Origin: Moniliophthora roreri
Lineage: Eukaryota > Basidiomycota > Agaricomycetes > Agaricales > Marasmiaceae
Direction: 5' to 3'
Length of the DNA stretch: 64,000 nt
Assembly (NCBI GenBank): GCA_001466705.2
Contig: LATX02000154.1
Span: 434,001 to 498,000 of the forward strand
The notes under the pieces are model-generated. The model was not told where the DNA came from. It did not search any database and saw only the letters and a program-made list of their open reading frames with translations. Below are positions 54,936-64,000 of this stretch, one piece after another; position 1 is the first letter of the stretch, and each line of letters opens with the position of its first letter. Position numbers and translations under genes: made by a program.

Positions 54936-57796
54936 ATGGATTCTGAGTCGCGGTCGCCTTCACCAAAGAGAATCAGACTAGACTCAGGTTCCCCGGAACC
55001 CGTAGAGAAAGAGAAACCCGCTGAAGAAGTTCCAGAGGATTTGGACGAGGATCATTGCAGTATATGCTTACAAGCGCATATAGACCGCACAGTCATTCCA
55101 ACCTGCTCGCATGAGTTCTGTTTCGATTGCTTGATGATATGGGCCGGTGTGTGTAGCTATTTCTCTGGCTGAGATCACAATTGACTCATTTCATGACTAG
55201 AGCAATCAAGGCGATGCCCTCTTTGCTCACAAACGATAGGAGACCATGTAATACACAATATTCGATCCAGATATGACTACCAGAAGCGTTACTTGACGCC
55301 CCTTCGGTCTTCGCCACCTATGCTGCCATTGCGTTCAAGACCTCCAGTCACGGCCAGAAATAGAAGACGTATACCCAGGGAGGTTAGAGAGAGGAGTAGA
55401 CGCGAGCGGGAAAAACGAGAGGAAGCGGATAGATTCGACCGTGCAGTTGCAAAGAGAAAGTGGGTTTACAAGCATGGTTTATACGCCAAGGTATGTCCGA
55501 CTTTCATTTTTTGCGATATCCTATAGCTATTTTATATCTCTTTTAGAGTCGATTCTGACGTGGTACCCCCTCTCAACATATAGCATATCGCGTCCAACGG
55601 CTACACTCGGTATCGTCCCTATCCAATTCCAGCGCAATTTGCTGCTTCTCAGGAGCTCATATCGCGTACTACGAGCTTTTTACGGAGGGAGCTCCTTGTA
55701 TGGCCAAATTTAGACATCGAGGTTAGTCGCATGAATCTTTTGAAACAAGTTAAATTGACAGGCCGTATAGTTTTTGACGACATTCATTATATCGCTCATG
55801 AAAGCAATCGACATCCGTTCCGAATCGGCAGTAAAGCTGTTGGCTGAGTTCCTTGACATGGATACGCCCTACGTAGAAGGTAGACGGCACGTCAATGCAG
55901 AACACTTTGCTCATGGTGAGTCAATAATGTCAATTAAACGTGCTCCTCCCACGAATAATCAATCATGAATTTTCATTTTCACTTAGAGGTATACTCATAC
56001 GTTCGATCGCCATATCGAGATCTGTTCACCTACGATGATGTAGTTCAGGCAAGTGGTCCTCATTACCGTATCACCGTCAAGCGGCAAGACTCATTAAACT
56101 CATACCTGTGTAGTATGAAAACCCTCGGGAAGCATCACCGCCTCTGCAAGATCGTGCACACAGACGAAACGAGCGCTGGCGACAATCTTCATCTTCATCT
56201 TCTCACTCTCGATCGTCACCTCGACGCCGCCGGTCTACATCACGTTTACGAGATCGTGGACGCCGGAGATCAAGGTCAAAATCTCGATCGCCGTCATGGT
56301 CGCCCTCTGGTAGACGATACTCACGGGAACCTGGTCCTGAGCCAGAAATCGGTCGTAATAGTCGGGGAAAGAGAGGGCGTAGAAGCAGGAGTCGGGATAG
56401 GGATAATTATGACGTGGAAGGACGTGAACGTGGGCCTAGACTCAGTAACCGTCCTTCACAACGTGGTTCAAGCATGGAGAGATATTCGTTTGGGCATAAT
56501 GAAAGCGATAATATTCGAGGATCGCCCAACGACCAGCCGCATGCCAACGAGGGCAAGGGGAAGGAACGGGCGCAGAACGACGATGACGCTGACAGCTACG
56601 GTCGGCAACAATCACACTCCGAGACCTCCGGCTTGGCTGAGTCTGTATCTCACAACATCGAGAGGCCAGACTCTATGAAAGCGAACGGCATTGGTGGGAG
56701 TAGTTCGAGCGTTGACAGGCAGGTTGAAGCGGATCACTATGGCAGAGGGTTCTCCGATATGGGTGGACACTCGGAAAACTTCATCAAGCCTGATGAAATG
56801 TCAAATGGGATGGTTACGGGGATCCTTGATGCCATTGACTGTAAGGTCCATATTGATTCGACGTCAGAGGGGAATACTCGGGGTCCAAGGAGCGCACCGA
56901 AGATGCGGAATCGCAATCTCCTGCAATCTGTACAAGCACATCTGGCTTCAAATTCGCGGGTACGCTCTGACGAGCAGGGCGAAAGGTCGAGATCAGTAAC
57001 TTCTCTTCCACAAAATGCCTCTACACCGCCTTCAGCGCTTACGAGTAGCGACGTTCCCGCTGAGAAGCCTTCGTTGTTATCCCGATTATCGGATGTTTAC
57101 ACGGGTGTCGGTAACCCCAAGCAGGCAGGTATCCACATTGCGAATCCTACACCGGGTCAAGCCCCAACAAAAATAATTGACTTGGAAAAAGAGCTGATGG
57201 AAACAGACGACGAGAAACTGAAGTCCAGGCCACAATCGACTCTTTCGCCTGCCGTATTAACATCGATGGTCGCTATTGATACCTCGACACCGTCTAAACT
57301 TGATGTGGGCACCTTCGGCCACGGCCGCCTACCACAACCCAGAGAAGCGCTACACAATGCTCGTCAACCCCCCAAGGATACCAGGGCCTCCTCACCACCA
57401 AAGTCACCGTTTTTTGGTCAAGCTTCGACCGCAACCGGCAACGACAACAAGGCATCTTTTGCCGGACTAGATACCGTCGGGGAGAATACAACACCGGATA
57501 TCAGTCTCGGGTATAGCAACAGTTTGGTCACCGACCTCACCGATGCCGGTATGCCCGACTCACGAATGAAGTTACTTCAGCGACTAGAAGAAGAGAAGAA
57601 AAGAGTTCAAAAGGGTCACGATGGTTCTCGCGATAGCAACGGGGCACAAGTTGACGCTTCCCCAACCGCAGTTCATGACACACCCTCTGACGATTCGAAG
57701 GCGATGGAAGCAAAGCTAAGAATGCGTGCTCATTTGCGAGTTCGACTTGCATCTGAGAAACGCAGTTGCGTTGGGTCAGATAGTCCAAACACGTAG
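54936..57796 (+). CDS. TOPORS-like RING-finger E3 ubiquitin/SUMO ligase with RS domain
   Basis: Starts MDSESRSPSPKRIRLDSGS, a basic nuclear signal. The RING lies at about residues 42-80 (CSICLQAHIDRTVIPTCSHEFCFDCL, written here only by its positions, then RRCPLCSQ), with C3HC4 spacing. Downstream, RYRPYPIPAQFAASQEL, FLRRELLVW, ISLMKAIDIRSE and AEHFAHEVYSYVRSPYRDLFTYDDVVQY follow as in animal TOPORS. Next comes a classic RS stretch (SRSSPRRRRSTSR, RRRSRSKSRSPS) and a long low-complexity tail to the stop at 57794-57796. Five introns are seen; the fifth (56049-56113) is GC-AG (CAG|gcaagt) and is needed to enter the RS frame. Known TOPORS proteins act on p53/topoisomerase I and chromatin; targets here are unknown. 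Confidence 0.85.
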
Positions 57797-58265
57797 ATAG
57801 ATGTATCCAGAGATGAATTGAATGTTCATTGACTCCTATTTACAACTACTAGCTAATATCCGCCTGAGAAACGGGAACGAGATTGGGAAATATAGTAGAT
57901 ACATTATTCAATCCTATTATATCGAGTTGCGACAAAAACCAAATATGCTAAGAAGACACTTGAGGCTATCAGAATACATACAACAGAAGTAATCGATAGA
58001 ATCACGAGGAGAACGAATAGAGTAAGGAGAGCACACAGAGTCTGGGAAATACACCCAAGAATTAAGCTCTGGAAAGCGATGCAGAGGGAGAGAGATTATA
58101 AATGAGTGGAAATTAGAGTATTACAAAAGGAAGGAGCATATGAGGCAATATGCGAAATTAATGAACGAAGGCAACTGTTTCGTCAGCGACGTTAATTGTG
58201 CGTGAAAAAGCGTTAGAATGAGCGTCAGAAGTTAGAGTGCAGTCGATCGAATTCGATATTTGGAT
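57797..58265. other. convergent 3' region, no gene seen
   Basis: AT- and A-rich DNA between the converging TOPORS-like and homeodomain genes. It holds likely poly(A) regions (AATAGAGT, ATAATT) and no coding frame. Confidence 0.4.
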
Positions 58266-59827
58266 TTAGGAATCAGCTGGCCGTGGAGAGGGCGGGGGAG
58301 GCGATTGGTAGGGTACGACTGATCCACGCACAGGATCGTATCGGCCACTACGGGTGGTTGAAGGAGAGTCGGATGTGGAAGGTGGCTCCTCTGGTATTGG
58401 CCCAATGGTGCGAGAGGTCGTGGGTGAAACGGAATCTCCGCGAAGAGGGCTGGGCTGCGACCATGTGGAGCTTCCAGTTCGGGGAACTGTAGTAAATACA
58501 GGATCATCCCATTGTGGTCGCGGCTGTAACGTGAACGGCGGTGGAATGGCCGCAGACGAACCAACATTGGACAGTATCTCGGGAGACAACGAACGATGCT
58601 GAAACGGAAAAGGTGGAGGCAAGGTGGCAGGGGCTGATCGAATCGACGACGAGGTGGGGTGACGGGCAGGAGATGGAAAAATCAGAGGAGGGAGTGTGCG
58701 TGATGGATCACGGGGGCGAGTAGTATATGTCGTTGGCGGATTGGGCAGCTGTAGAGGATGAAGCCTCGGCGGACTGAGGGAGTGACGGTAAGGTTGGTGT
58801 CGGAAAGAATGTGATGGTCCTGCAACCGGGGACAGTTCAGGAGACATTCGACTCTCAATCTGGGAGCCATATCCAGGCATACCGGGTCCCAGAAGACGAG
58901 AGGGCGGCATTGTATGAGTGTGCAACGGATGGCTGGGCTCATACCTGCGTGGATCGTCGCGCTCTTGTTCAGTATACGCCGTAACAATCATATCGGATCG
59001 TCCAGTGGGCTGAGGTCGAGGATATAAATTAACAGTGTCTGTGTCCTGAACACTGGGAAAGGGCCCATATTGGGGAGGACGTGACAAAGGTGCTTCATTC
59101 TGGGTACGTGGACGTCGTGCTTTCTGGCGCTGGTTCTGTCAAAAGGATCAGAATGTCATAGAGCGGTAATATCGTCAACTGAACATACTTGAAACCAGAT
59201 CTGCGCGAAAATCGTCAGTCTTGAATTTGGTAATACACAAAAAGAAGTCCTCACCTGTACTTTTCGTGCGCTGAGACCAATGGCACGACCCACCTCCTCC
59301 CGCATAGCCGTTGTTGGGAAGCGAGACTGTAATGAAGAATGATTTAAAGAACACGAGACGGTTTTCACGTTGCGCACCTGAGCAAGTAACGCATGAAGAA
59401 CTGCTGACTGGTGTGGGGTTGTTAGAGTTCGCGTCCTTTTCTTCTTGGGCACAGCTGGAGGGGCCTTGGATTTATCGTCAGTTTGGCTTTGTGCTGCCTC
59501 TTCTGTATCCGCTAATCCTCCTTGGGAGTCGGAAGACGGACTGGAGCGATCACTTCGACCCTCCTGAGGAGGAGGAGATTCTCTACGCATTCGTTTCGTC
59601 ATTGCTGGGGTGGGTGTAGATTCGTCTTCTTCTAAGGGTCGTATACGCGAGGAGCTCGCGATCGTATGTGGTGCGAAAGGAGATGGGAAGGACGATTCTG
59701 GTGCGCGTTCTCCAGTGGTGGATGTTTCGTGTATCTCTTGTCGTGAAGCAGAAGGTTCAGAGGGCGGAGGATTCGTTGGTGAGTTATTAGATGGTGGAGT
59801 ATGAGAAGGAGAGCGAGTTTTAGACAT
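58266..59827 (-). CDS. homeodomain transcription factor
   Basis: Four exons: 59378-59827, 59255-59326, a 12-nt micro-exon 59189-59200 and 58266-59135, all with GT-AG introns of 51-54 nt. The homeodomain spans about residues 125-185: a basic KKKRTRTLT start, HQSAVLHALLAQ, SRFPTTAMREEVGRAIGLS and ARKVQ. The micro-exon then encodes IWFQ, and exon 4 supplies NQRQKARRPR. The WFQNQR recognition helix is therefore split by an intron between Q and N. The N-terminal 120 residues and the 270-residue tail are Ser/Pro-rich and probably disordered. It resembles the single homeodomain regulators of mushroom development in Agaricomycetes (as in Schizophyllum). There is no HD1/HD2 partner nearby, so it is not a mating-type pair. 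Confidence 0.85.
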
Positions 59828-62692
59828 TCAAGAAATCGGGACAGAAAGTAGAAAGAGAGAAGAGATCCAGATGTCGGCCTCAAAACATCTAGGACCTATA
59901 GGTGGTGGAAGGAAAGAAAGAAGTGATGAGATATCCAGGGTAGGGTCCGCAAACATACATGTGTAACCGCAACCGAGGCAAGGGCCGGAAGGTAATATCG
60001 CAACCAGGGCAATATTGAAACCAAGCAAAGCGTGAGGATTTATGCGTTGCGTAAGAGCGATCGGTAACAATTCATTAGTGAATTCCATAATCCATTCACT
60101 GAGGACGCGGTCCAATTTTGAGATTTTGCTTCCATCCTTCCTATAATTGCCGGAAGACCCAGAATCCGCTGAGGCTAAATGATATCAAATCAGCGCAGCG
60201 ATCCGACTGGAGCATAGACACAGCTCATTTCGACTGTAGGAGATCAGCTGTCGTCCAAATCAAGTGTTGCAGTCGATGGCAACCAACACAAAACTATCAG
60301 GTCACATCCACTCCGACACATGTCACAGTCACGCCAAATATCCGGATTTAGAAAGTCCAATATATGTCGTTGCTTCCAAGCTGGTAACCACAGGTGCCTG
60401 CCACCCTAGTGACGCGACCCAGTACAGGGGACACGTCTAGTATCATCACGTTCTAGTATCATATTACCTTCATTAAGATAGCTAACGGAAAGAAAATAGT
60501 CCTCCAGACGCCAACCCGCCGATATGAAATGCAAATGAAATCAATTTGTGCCGAGGAATCGGGAGGCTTGTTCTTCCCCCGCGCTCTCATCTATTCGAGG
60601 CAAAAGATGCCGACCCGTTCAGCTGACATCCGAAAACACTCATTTACCTGTAACAGTCCATGGTCATAACATCTTCGAGGTGGTGTTTTAGCGCTAGCGC
60701 TTGCAAATACAACTTCAAACTGTAACAACATGAAACGTCGTCATAGATATCTCCTTCACCAACTCAAACATGTTGCTATGAGGTATCCCGGGGTCCTAAA
60801 ATGAATTCGCGGAGAAGCAACCCGGGAAGATGGAAACTATGAGACCCGAGGGATGAGCGGCAATCGTGTTCGTCGGGGAAGCTGGTGAGAGTCGCGATGG
60901 GAATATTGCTCCCTCCACGTTTTCATCGAAGGAGAACTCTTCCAAAGTCGGAACTGCTTCCCGTAGTCTTGATTAGAACGAGAAACAAGACGTTTTGAGC
61001 CACGAGCCCATCTGTTTGATTAGCATCAAGATTCAACAATGCCTCGCGGACAAGTGGGCATCAAAGAAGGACGACATTCGATTTGTGGAAGTAGCAGTTT
61101 AAGGGTTGTGACTAGTGTTCACAGAATTCGGGATAGTGCGTCCTGTTAAAAAGCCCATCAGAAAAGAACAAGCTAGGAGGAAAACCGCAAGGCGGGGGGT
61201 CCGATAGACACGAGGCCAATGCAATATTGAACCTGAAGCACGGACTCGAAGCATCCATGTCCTTCCGGGTACCTTGGTAATGGCTAAATCCCTTTCGAGA
61301 TTCTTCGAGTTCATTCTACGCCGTCAAAGGATGTCCAAAAGACTACCGGCCAAGTGTTGGGAGGGGTCCAAAGGAGAGGTCCATGACAGATACATACTTC
61401 TCCCGAGGCGACCCGCGAGCCAGGCCATTAGAGACGATACGTGGGCCCACGGAAAACAGAAAAATAAAAACAGCATGTTACGCCACCCAGAGACTGATCA
61501 TCACCCCGGTGGGGATCCTGCCGAGGAGAAGGAACAAAAAGAATAGATTTTGGGAACTAACGAGTACCTGGAGAAAAGGTGCGAGACCACGAGGACAGCG
61601 TTGGTAATCTGGCACATACATAGGACTCGGTGAAGAACACCATCCGGGTGCAGGAAACTCCAGAAAAACTAGAGACGCAACTTGGCTTCCGAGTGTAGGT
61701 ATCCTGGACCTGGCAACTGGGTGGACGAGCCTGAGTTTGAGTCCCAATAAAATGAGTAAGAAGCGAGATCTGTATGCGATGAGAGGGATCGTAACATAAT
61801 TAAACCATAAAAGAGCTCACCGAACCAGGTTGAATGCCTCTAAACGCCCGCATGACAACAAAGTATATTTTTTGAATGGGCGACTATCTCACCATCGGTG
61901 CAAAGTCATCCGAGGCCTACCCACAGGTAAGTTCCTAGTCGTTATCACCTTCAACTGGCTAGTACATAGAGGAGACCGCTCCGGGCTAACAGAAGCACTG
62001 AGATTCGATTTGTCGGCACTTTTTGACGACGTTCACTGATTAGCTGGCAGAAAAGGTTCAACAGACACGTCGAAATCCTGATATAGATTGGTCGGATGTA
62101 TTAGAGTCTTCCTCGACTATTCAAGCTTTTTGAGCTTGTAGCTTCGGTGCGTTCTGCGGCAAGTGAAGAGAAGCTCGAGAGAGTCGCCGATTCCTGGGAA
62201 CAGAGGTCCGGAAAAAGGTCAATGTCCCTTTCATAATCAATCAAACATCCACGTGTCTCGATGGTCGAAGCTGGGGCTCACCATGGGTGGCTATATACTA
62301 TGCATGCGCAGCGACGAATGGCTCGGAAAAAGGGCGCGATCTGTCAAGGAGGGACTCGTACGATGCCAAAAACGTCTGAAATGAATACTAATACATTTGA
62401 AGTACAGGATACATATATGTGTACAGGGATTAGGAGATTGCGAGGAGATGACCATCAGAAGCCTAGGACAAACTAATCTATGAAGGTCCGTGCGATAATA
62501 GGTCTAAGAAGTCAGGGTGGTTATAACGAAATATGAAGTTGTAGCAAATGAACGAACGAACAGGAAAACAACATGCATGAACTTACATTACTTCTGATAT
62601 GCAGAATGGCAATAAAATGGAGGCGTAAAGCGGAACAATCATTAAGTTAGTCGTAGATGGAAGGCATAGCACGGTGCAGCGGCCCCTGCAAC
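59828..62692. other. 2.9-kb gene-free interval
   Basis: I read all six frames and see only short or chance frames: plus 60118-60351, minus 61099-61314, plus 61274-61546 and its antisense, plus 61830-62039, plus 62163-62384. None has a known domain or a plausible exon chain. A non-coding RNA or a fast-evolving gene is possible; the sequence gives no positive evidence. Confidence 0.35.
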
Positions 62693-64000
62693 TTAAATCG
62701 CCAAGCCCAGGGTATTGGTGGAAGTACGATGCCGCAAGGCGTCAGCGTGAGTTTGTGCGCTGTACGGGTGCAAATTTTGAGCAGGCGCCTGCAGTAATAC
62801 CTGATATGTCGCCGGTGGCGGCGGCGGAGACATTTGGGGCGTAGAATGATTATGAGACTGAGAATATACGTTCGGTCGAAGAGATCGGGAGGCAGATGGC
62901 TGGGGCCAGGTATGGGAATGCGATGGCGGATGTGGGGGACGGCGGGAGTAAGATGTAGTGCTATTTTTATTGTCATTGATAGCATGTTGATCGTGGGTCC
63001 AGGCTTCAGGTGGTGGCTCCGGCATCGGCACGTATTCGAGTTTTCCGGCAGGTACGGATACCAAAGGCATGTCAAGGCTTGAGCGGGAGTCGGAATCGGA
63101 ATCGTCTTCGGAATCAGACTCATCCGAATCCGAATCCGTCCCATCGAAATCCGTCTCATCGAAGTCCGACTCATCAAAGTGACCAAATGAATTTCCATCT
63201 CTTGCCTCCCACTTCGACTGTCTTTCCCGGTCTCTAGCAATATCTCGATTTTGCTTCTCCTTCCGTCGGCTTGCGCGTTTGCCGGTAGGAATTCCGTCTC
63301 TTTCATTCCATTGGCGATAAGGCGGTTCTACAGAGTGACCTCCAACCGGCGCAGGAATACCGAATTCGACAGATCGACTGCGCTTCACTAGGCTCTCGGG
63401 TAGGAGTGGAGTGGCTTGAAGTGCACGAAGATGCCATTCTGCGTTCGGCGTTGGTACACCGCGCTTGCTATGCTTTTTCTGCTCCTTCCTTCGATGCAAT
63501 GAATACGAATCAGCATCTGGGCCTGCAACCTTTGTTGTAGCGTTGAACTGGGCGTTGGGATTTCTCTGCCATGTCGTTGAGTCCAGACTTCCGGTTGGTA
63601 CCAAAGGATTAGAGACAGATGTCCGCTGCGTTGTCACCGGTACATCGGCTAGACGTAGACTAGAGAAGGACTGGGACGGCCGATGCTTGTTTGCCAGTCC
63701 CGGAGATGTGATACGAGTAACCGGGGAATATGATGGAGTAGAATGGGAGCTACCCGGAAGCGTCGGTAGATGTTTACCGATGGCAGCAACGAGTTTTACT
63801 GCGTGTTCGATTCTTGCATGCATTTGCATAGTTCTTGCGGCATCATAATACTGATAATTCATTGCAGCGCAGTCCTGAGTCAGCCATCGCTTGACGACGT
63901 CAACAGTCCAGTGTGTATTGGATAAGTCTGTGCCATTCCTGTACGGGAGCTGGTAAGTTGATGTGGACAAGAATAATCCGAGTAGGTCTCGCGCTTCGCG
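62693..64000 (-). CDS. hypothetical low-complexity protein, 5' end beyond window
   Basis: An open minus-strand frame of more than 425 codons ending at 62693; it continues in frame past 64000, so the start is outside. The N-terminal visible part (NTHWTVDVVKRWLTQDC, YDAARTMQMHARIEHAVKLVAAIGKHLP) is helical and more conserved-looking. A basic middle (GKRASRRKEKQNRDIARDRERQ) precedes an acidic Asp/Ser/Glu repeat (DESDFDETDFDGTDSDSDE) with a DFDETDFDGTDSD pattern. The tail is Pro/Ser/His-rich and ends TNTLGLAI. I do not recognise the family; a nuclear or cytoskeleton-linked role is only a guess from composition. An overlapping 219-codon minus frame in another phase is its shadow. Confidence 0.6.
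   Translation of the reverse strand, partial: REARDLLGLFLSTSTYQLPYRNGTDLSNTHWTVDVVKRWLTQDCAAMNYQYYDAARTMQMHARIEHAVKLVAAIGKHLPTLPGSSHSTPSYSPVTRITSPGLANKHRPSQSFSSLRLADVPVTTQRTSVSNPLVPTGSLDSTTWQRNPNAQFNATTKVAGPDADSYSLHRRKEQKKHSKRGVPTPNAEWHLRALQATPLLPESLVKRSRSVEFGIPAPVGGHSVEPPYRQWNERDGIPTGKRASRRKEKQNRDIARDRERQSKWEARDGNSFGHFDESDFDETDFDGTDSDSDESDSEDDSDSDSRSSLDMPLVSVPAGKLEYVPMPEPPPEAWTHDQHAINDNKNSTTSYSRRPPHPPSHSHTWPQPSASRSLRPNVYSQSHNHSTPQMSPPPPPATYQVLLQAPAQNLHPYSAQTHADALRHRTSTNTLGLAI

Noticed and set aside
55965..56678. 237-codon plus-strand frame across the TOPORS-like gene
   Set aside because: It reads through the GC-AG intron and translates the RS region in the wrong phase; splicing at 56049-56113 gives the expected Arg/Ser sequence.
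58266..59827. Homeodomain gene as part of the A mating-type locus
   Set aside because: Mating loci have divergently paired HD1/HD2 genes; here there is a single gene beside a TOPORS-like gene, with a conserved WFQNQR-type domain unlike variable mating proteins.
62647..63306. 219-codon minus-strand frame near the right edge
   Set aside because: Shadow of the longer 62693-64000 frame, caused by low-complexity Asp/Ser codons.

Overview
The window is nuclear DNA of a basidiomycete fungus, most likely an Agaricomycete. Coding regions are cut by many introns of about 50-60 nt, with GT-AG and a few GC-AG borders. The recognisable genes fit a mushroom-forming plant-litter or wood decomposer: a GMC alcohol oxidase with about 28 introns, an AA9 lytic polysaccharide monooxygenase, ricin-B-type lectins, and a homeodomain protein of the kind found in mushroom genomes. 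Assignments come from reading the sequence and from memory of the families; no search was run.

The outer left part (1-13.7 kb) is repeat-rich. It holds four tandem plus-strand copies (A-D) of a gene family whose N-terminal half resembles the pore-forming helical domain I of bacterial three-domain Cry delta-endotoxins (Pfam Endotoxin_N type). Two more copies (E, F) lie on the minus strand at 46.5-51.4 kb, beside one or the other of two paralogous short-chain dehydrogenase-like genes. Every copy with an intact upstream flank carries the same cassette: a fragment of a Baeyer-Villiger-type monooxygenase exon, a palindromic GACGGCCGTT repeat cluster, a TATA-like site and a tiny first exon. The 5' leaders differ by duplication of a frame-neutral 72-nt exon or by a heptad-repeat minisatellite. 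Five single N bases (35, 469, 5849, 6534, 8575) sit at repeat junctions and look like collapsed assembly gaps, so the ends of A, B and C may be artefacts.

The middle (15.6-42 kb) is ordinary genic DNA: alcohol oxidase, an unknown gene, three HtrL/YibB-like putative glycosyltransferases (two in tandem), a cyclin-like protein, two ricin-B lectins, two identical intron-containing initiator tRNA-Met genes in opposite orientation, the AA9 enzyme, a 4-coumarate/acyl-CoA ligase-like enzyme and two related eight-cysteine, probably GPI-anchored secreted proteins. At 42-54.5 kb come three inverted-repeat mobile elements, the two dehydrogenases and Cry-like copies E and F. The right part (54.9-64 kb) carries a TOPORS-like RING/RS protein, a homeodomain gene with a 12-nt micro-exon, a 2.9-kb stretch without a recognisable gene, and a partial acidic low-complexity protein at the edge.

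The most unusual content is the Cry-like family: an expanding, leader-shuffling set of putative pore-forming proteins in a fungus, with a C-terminal half I cannot assign to Cry domains II and III. Defence against animals or other fungi is a reasonable guess shared with the lectins, but nothing in the sequence proves it.
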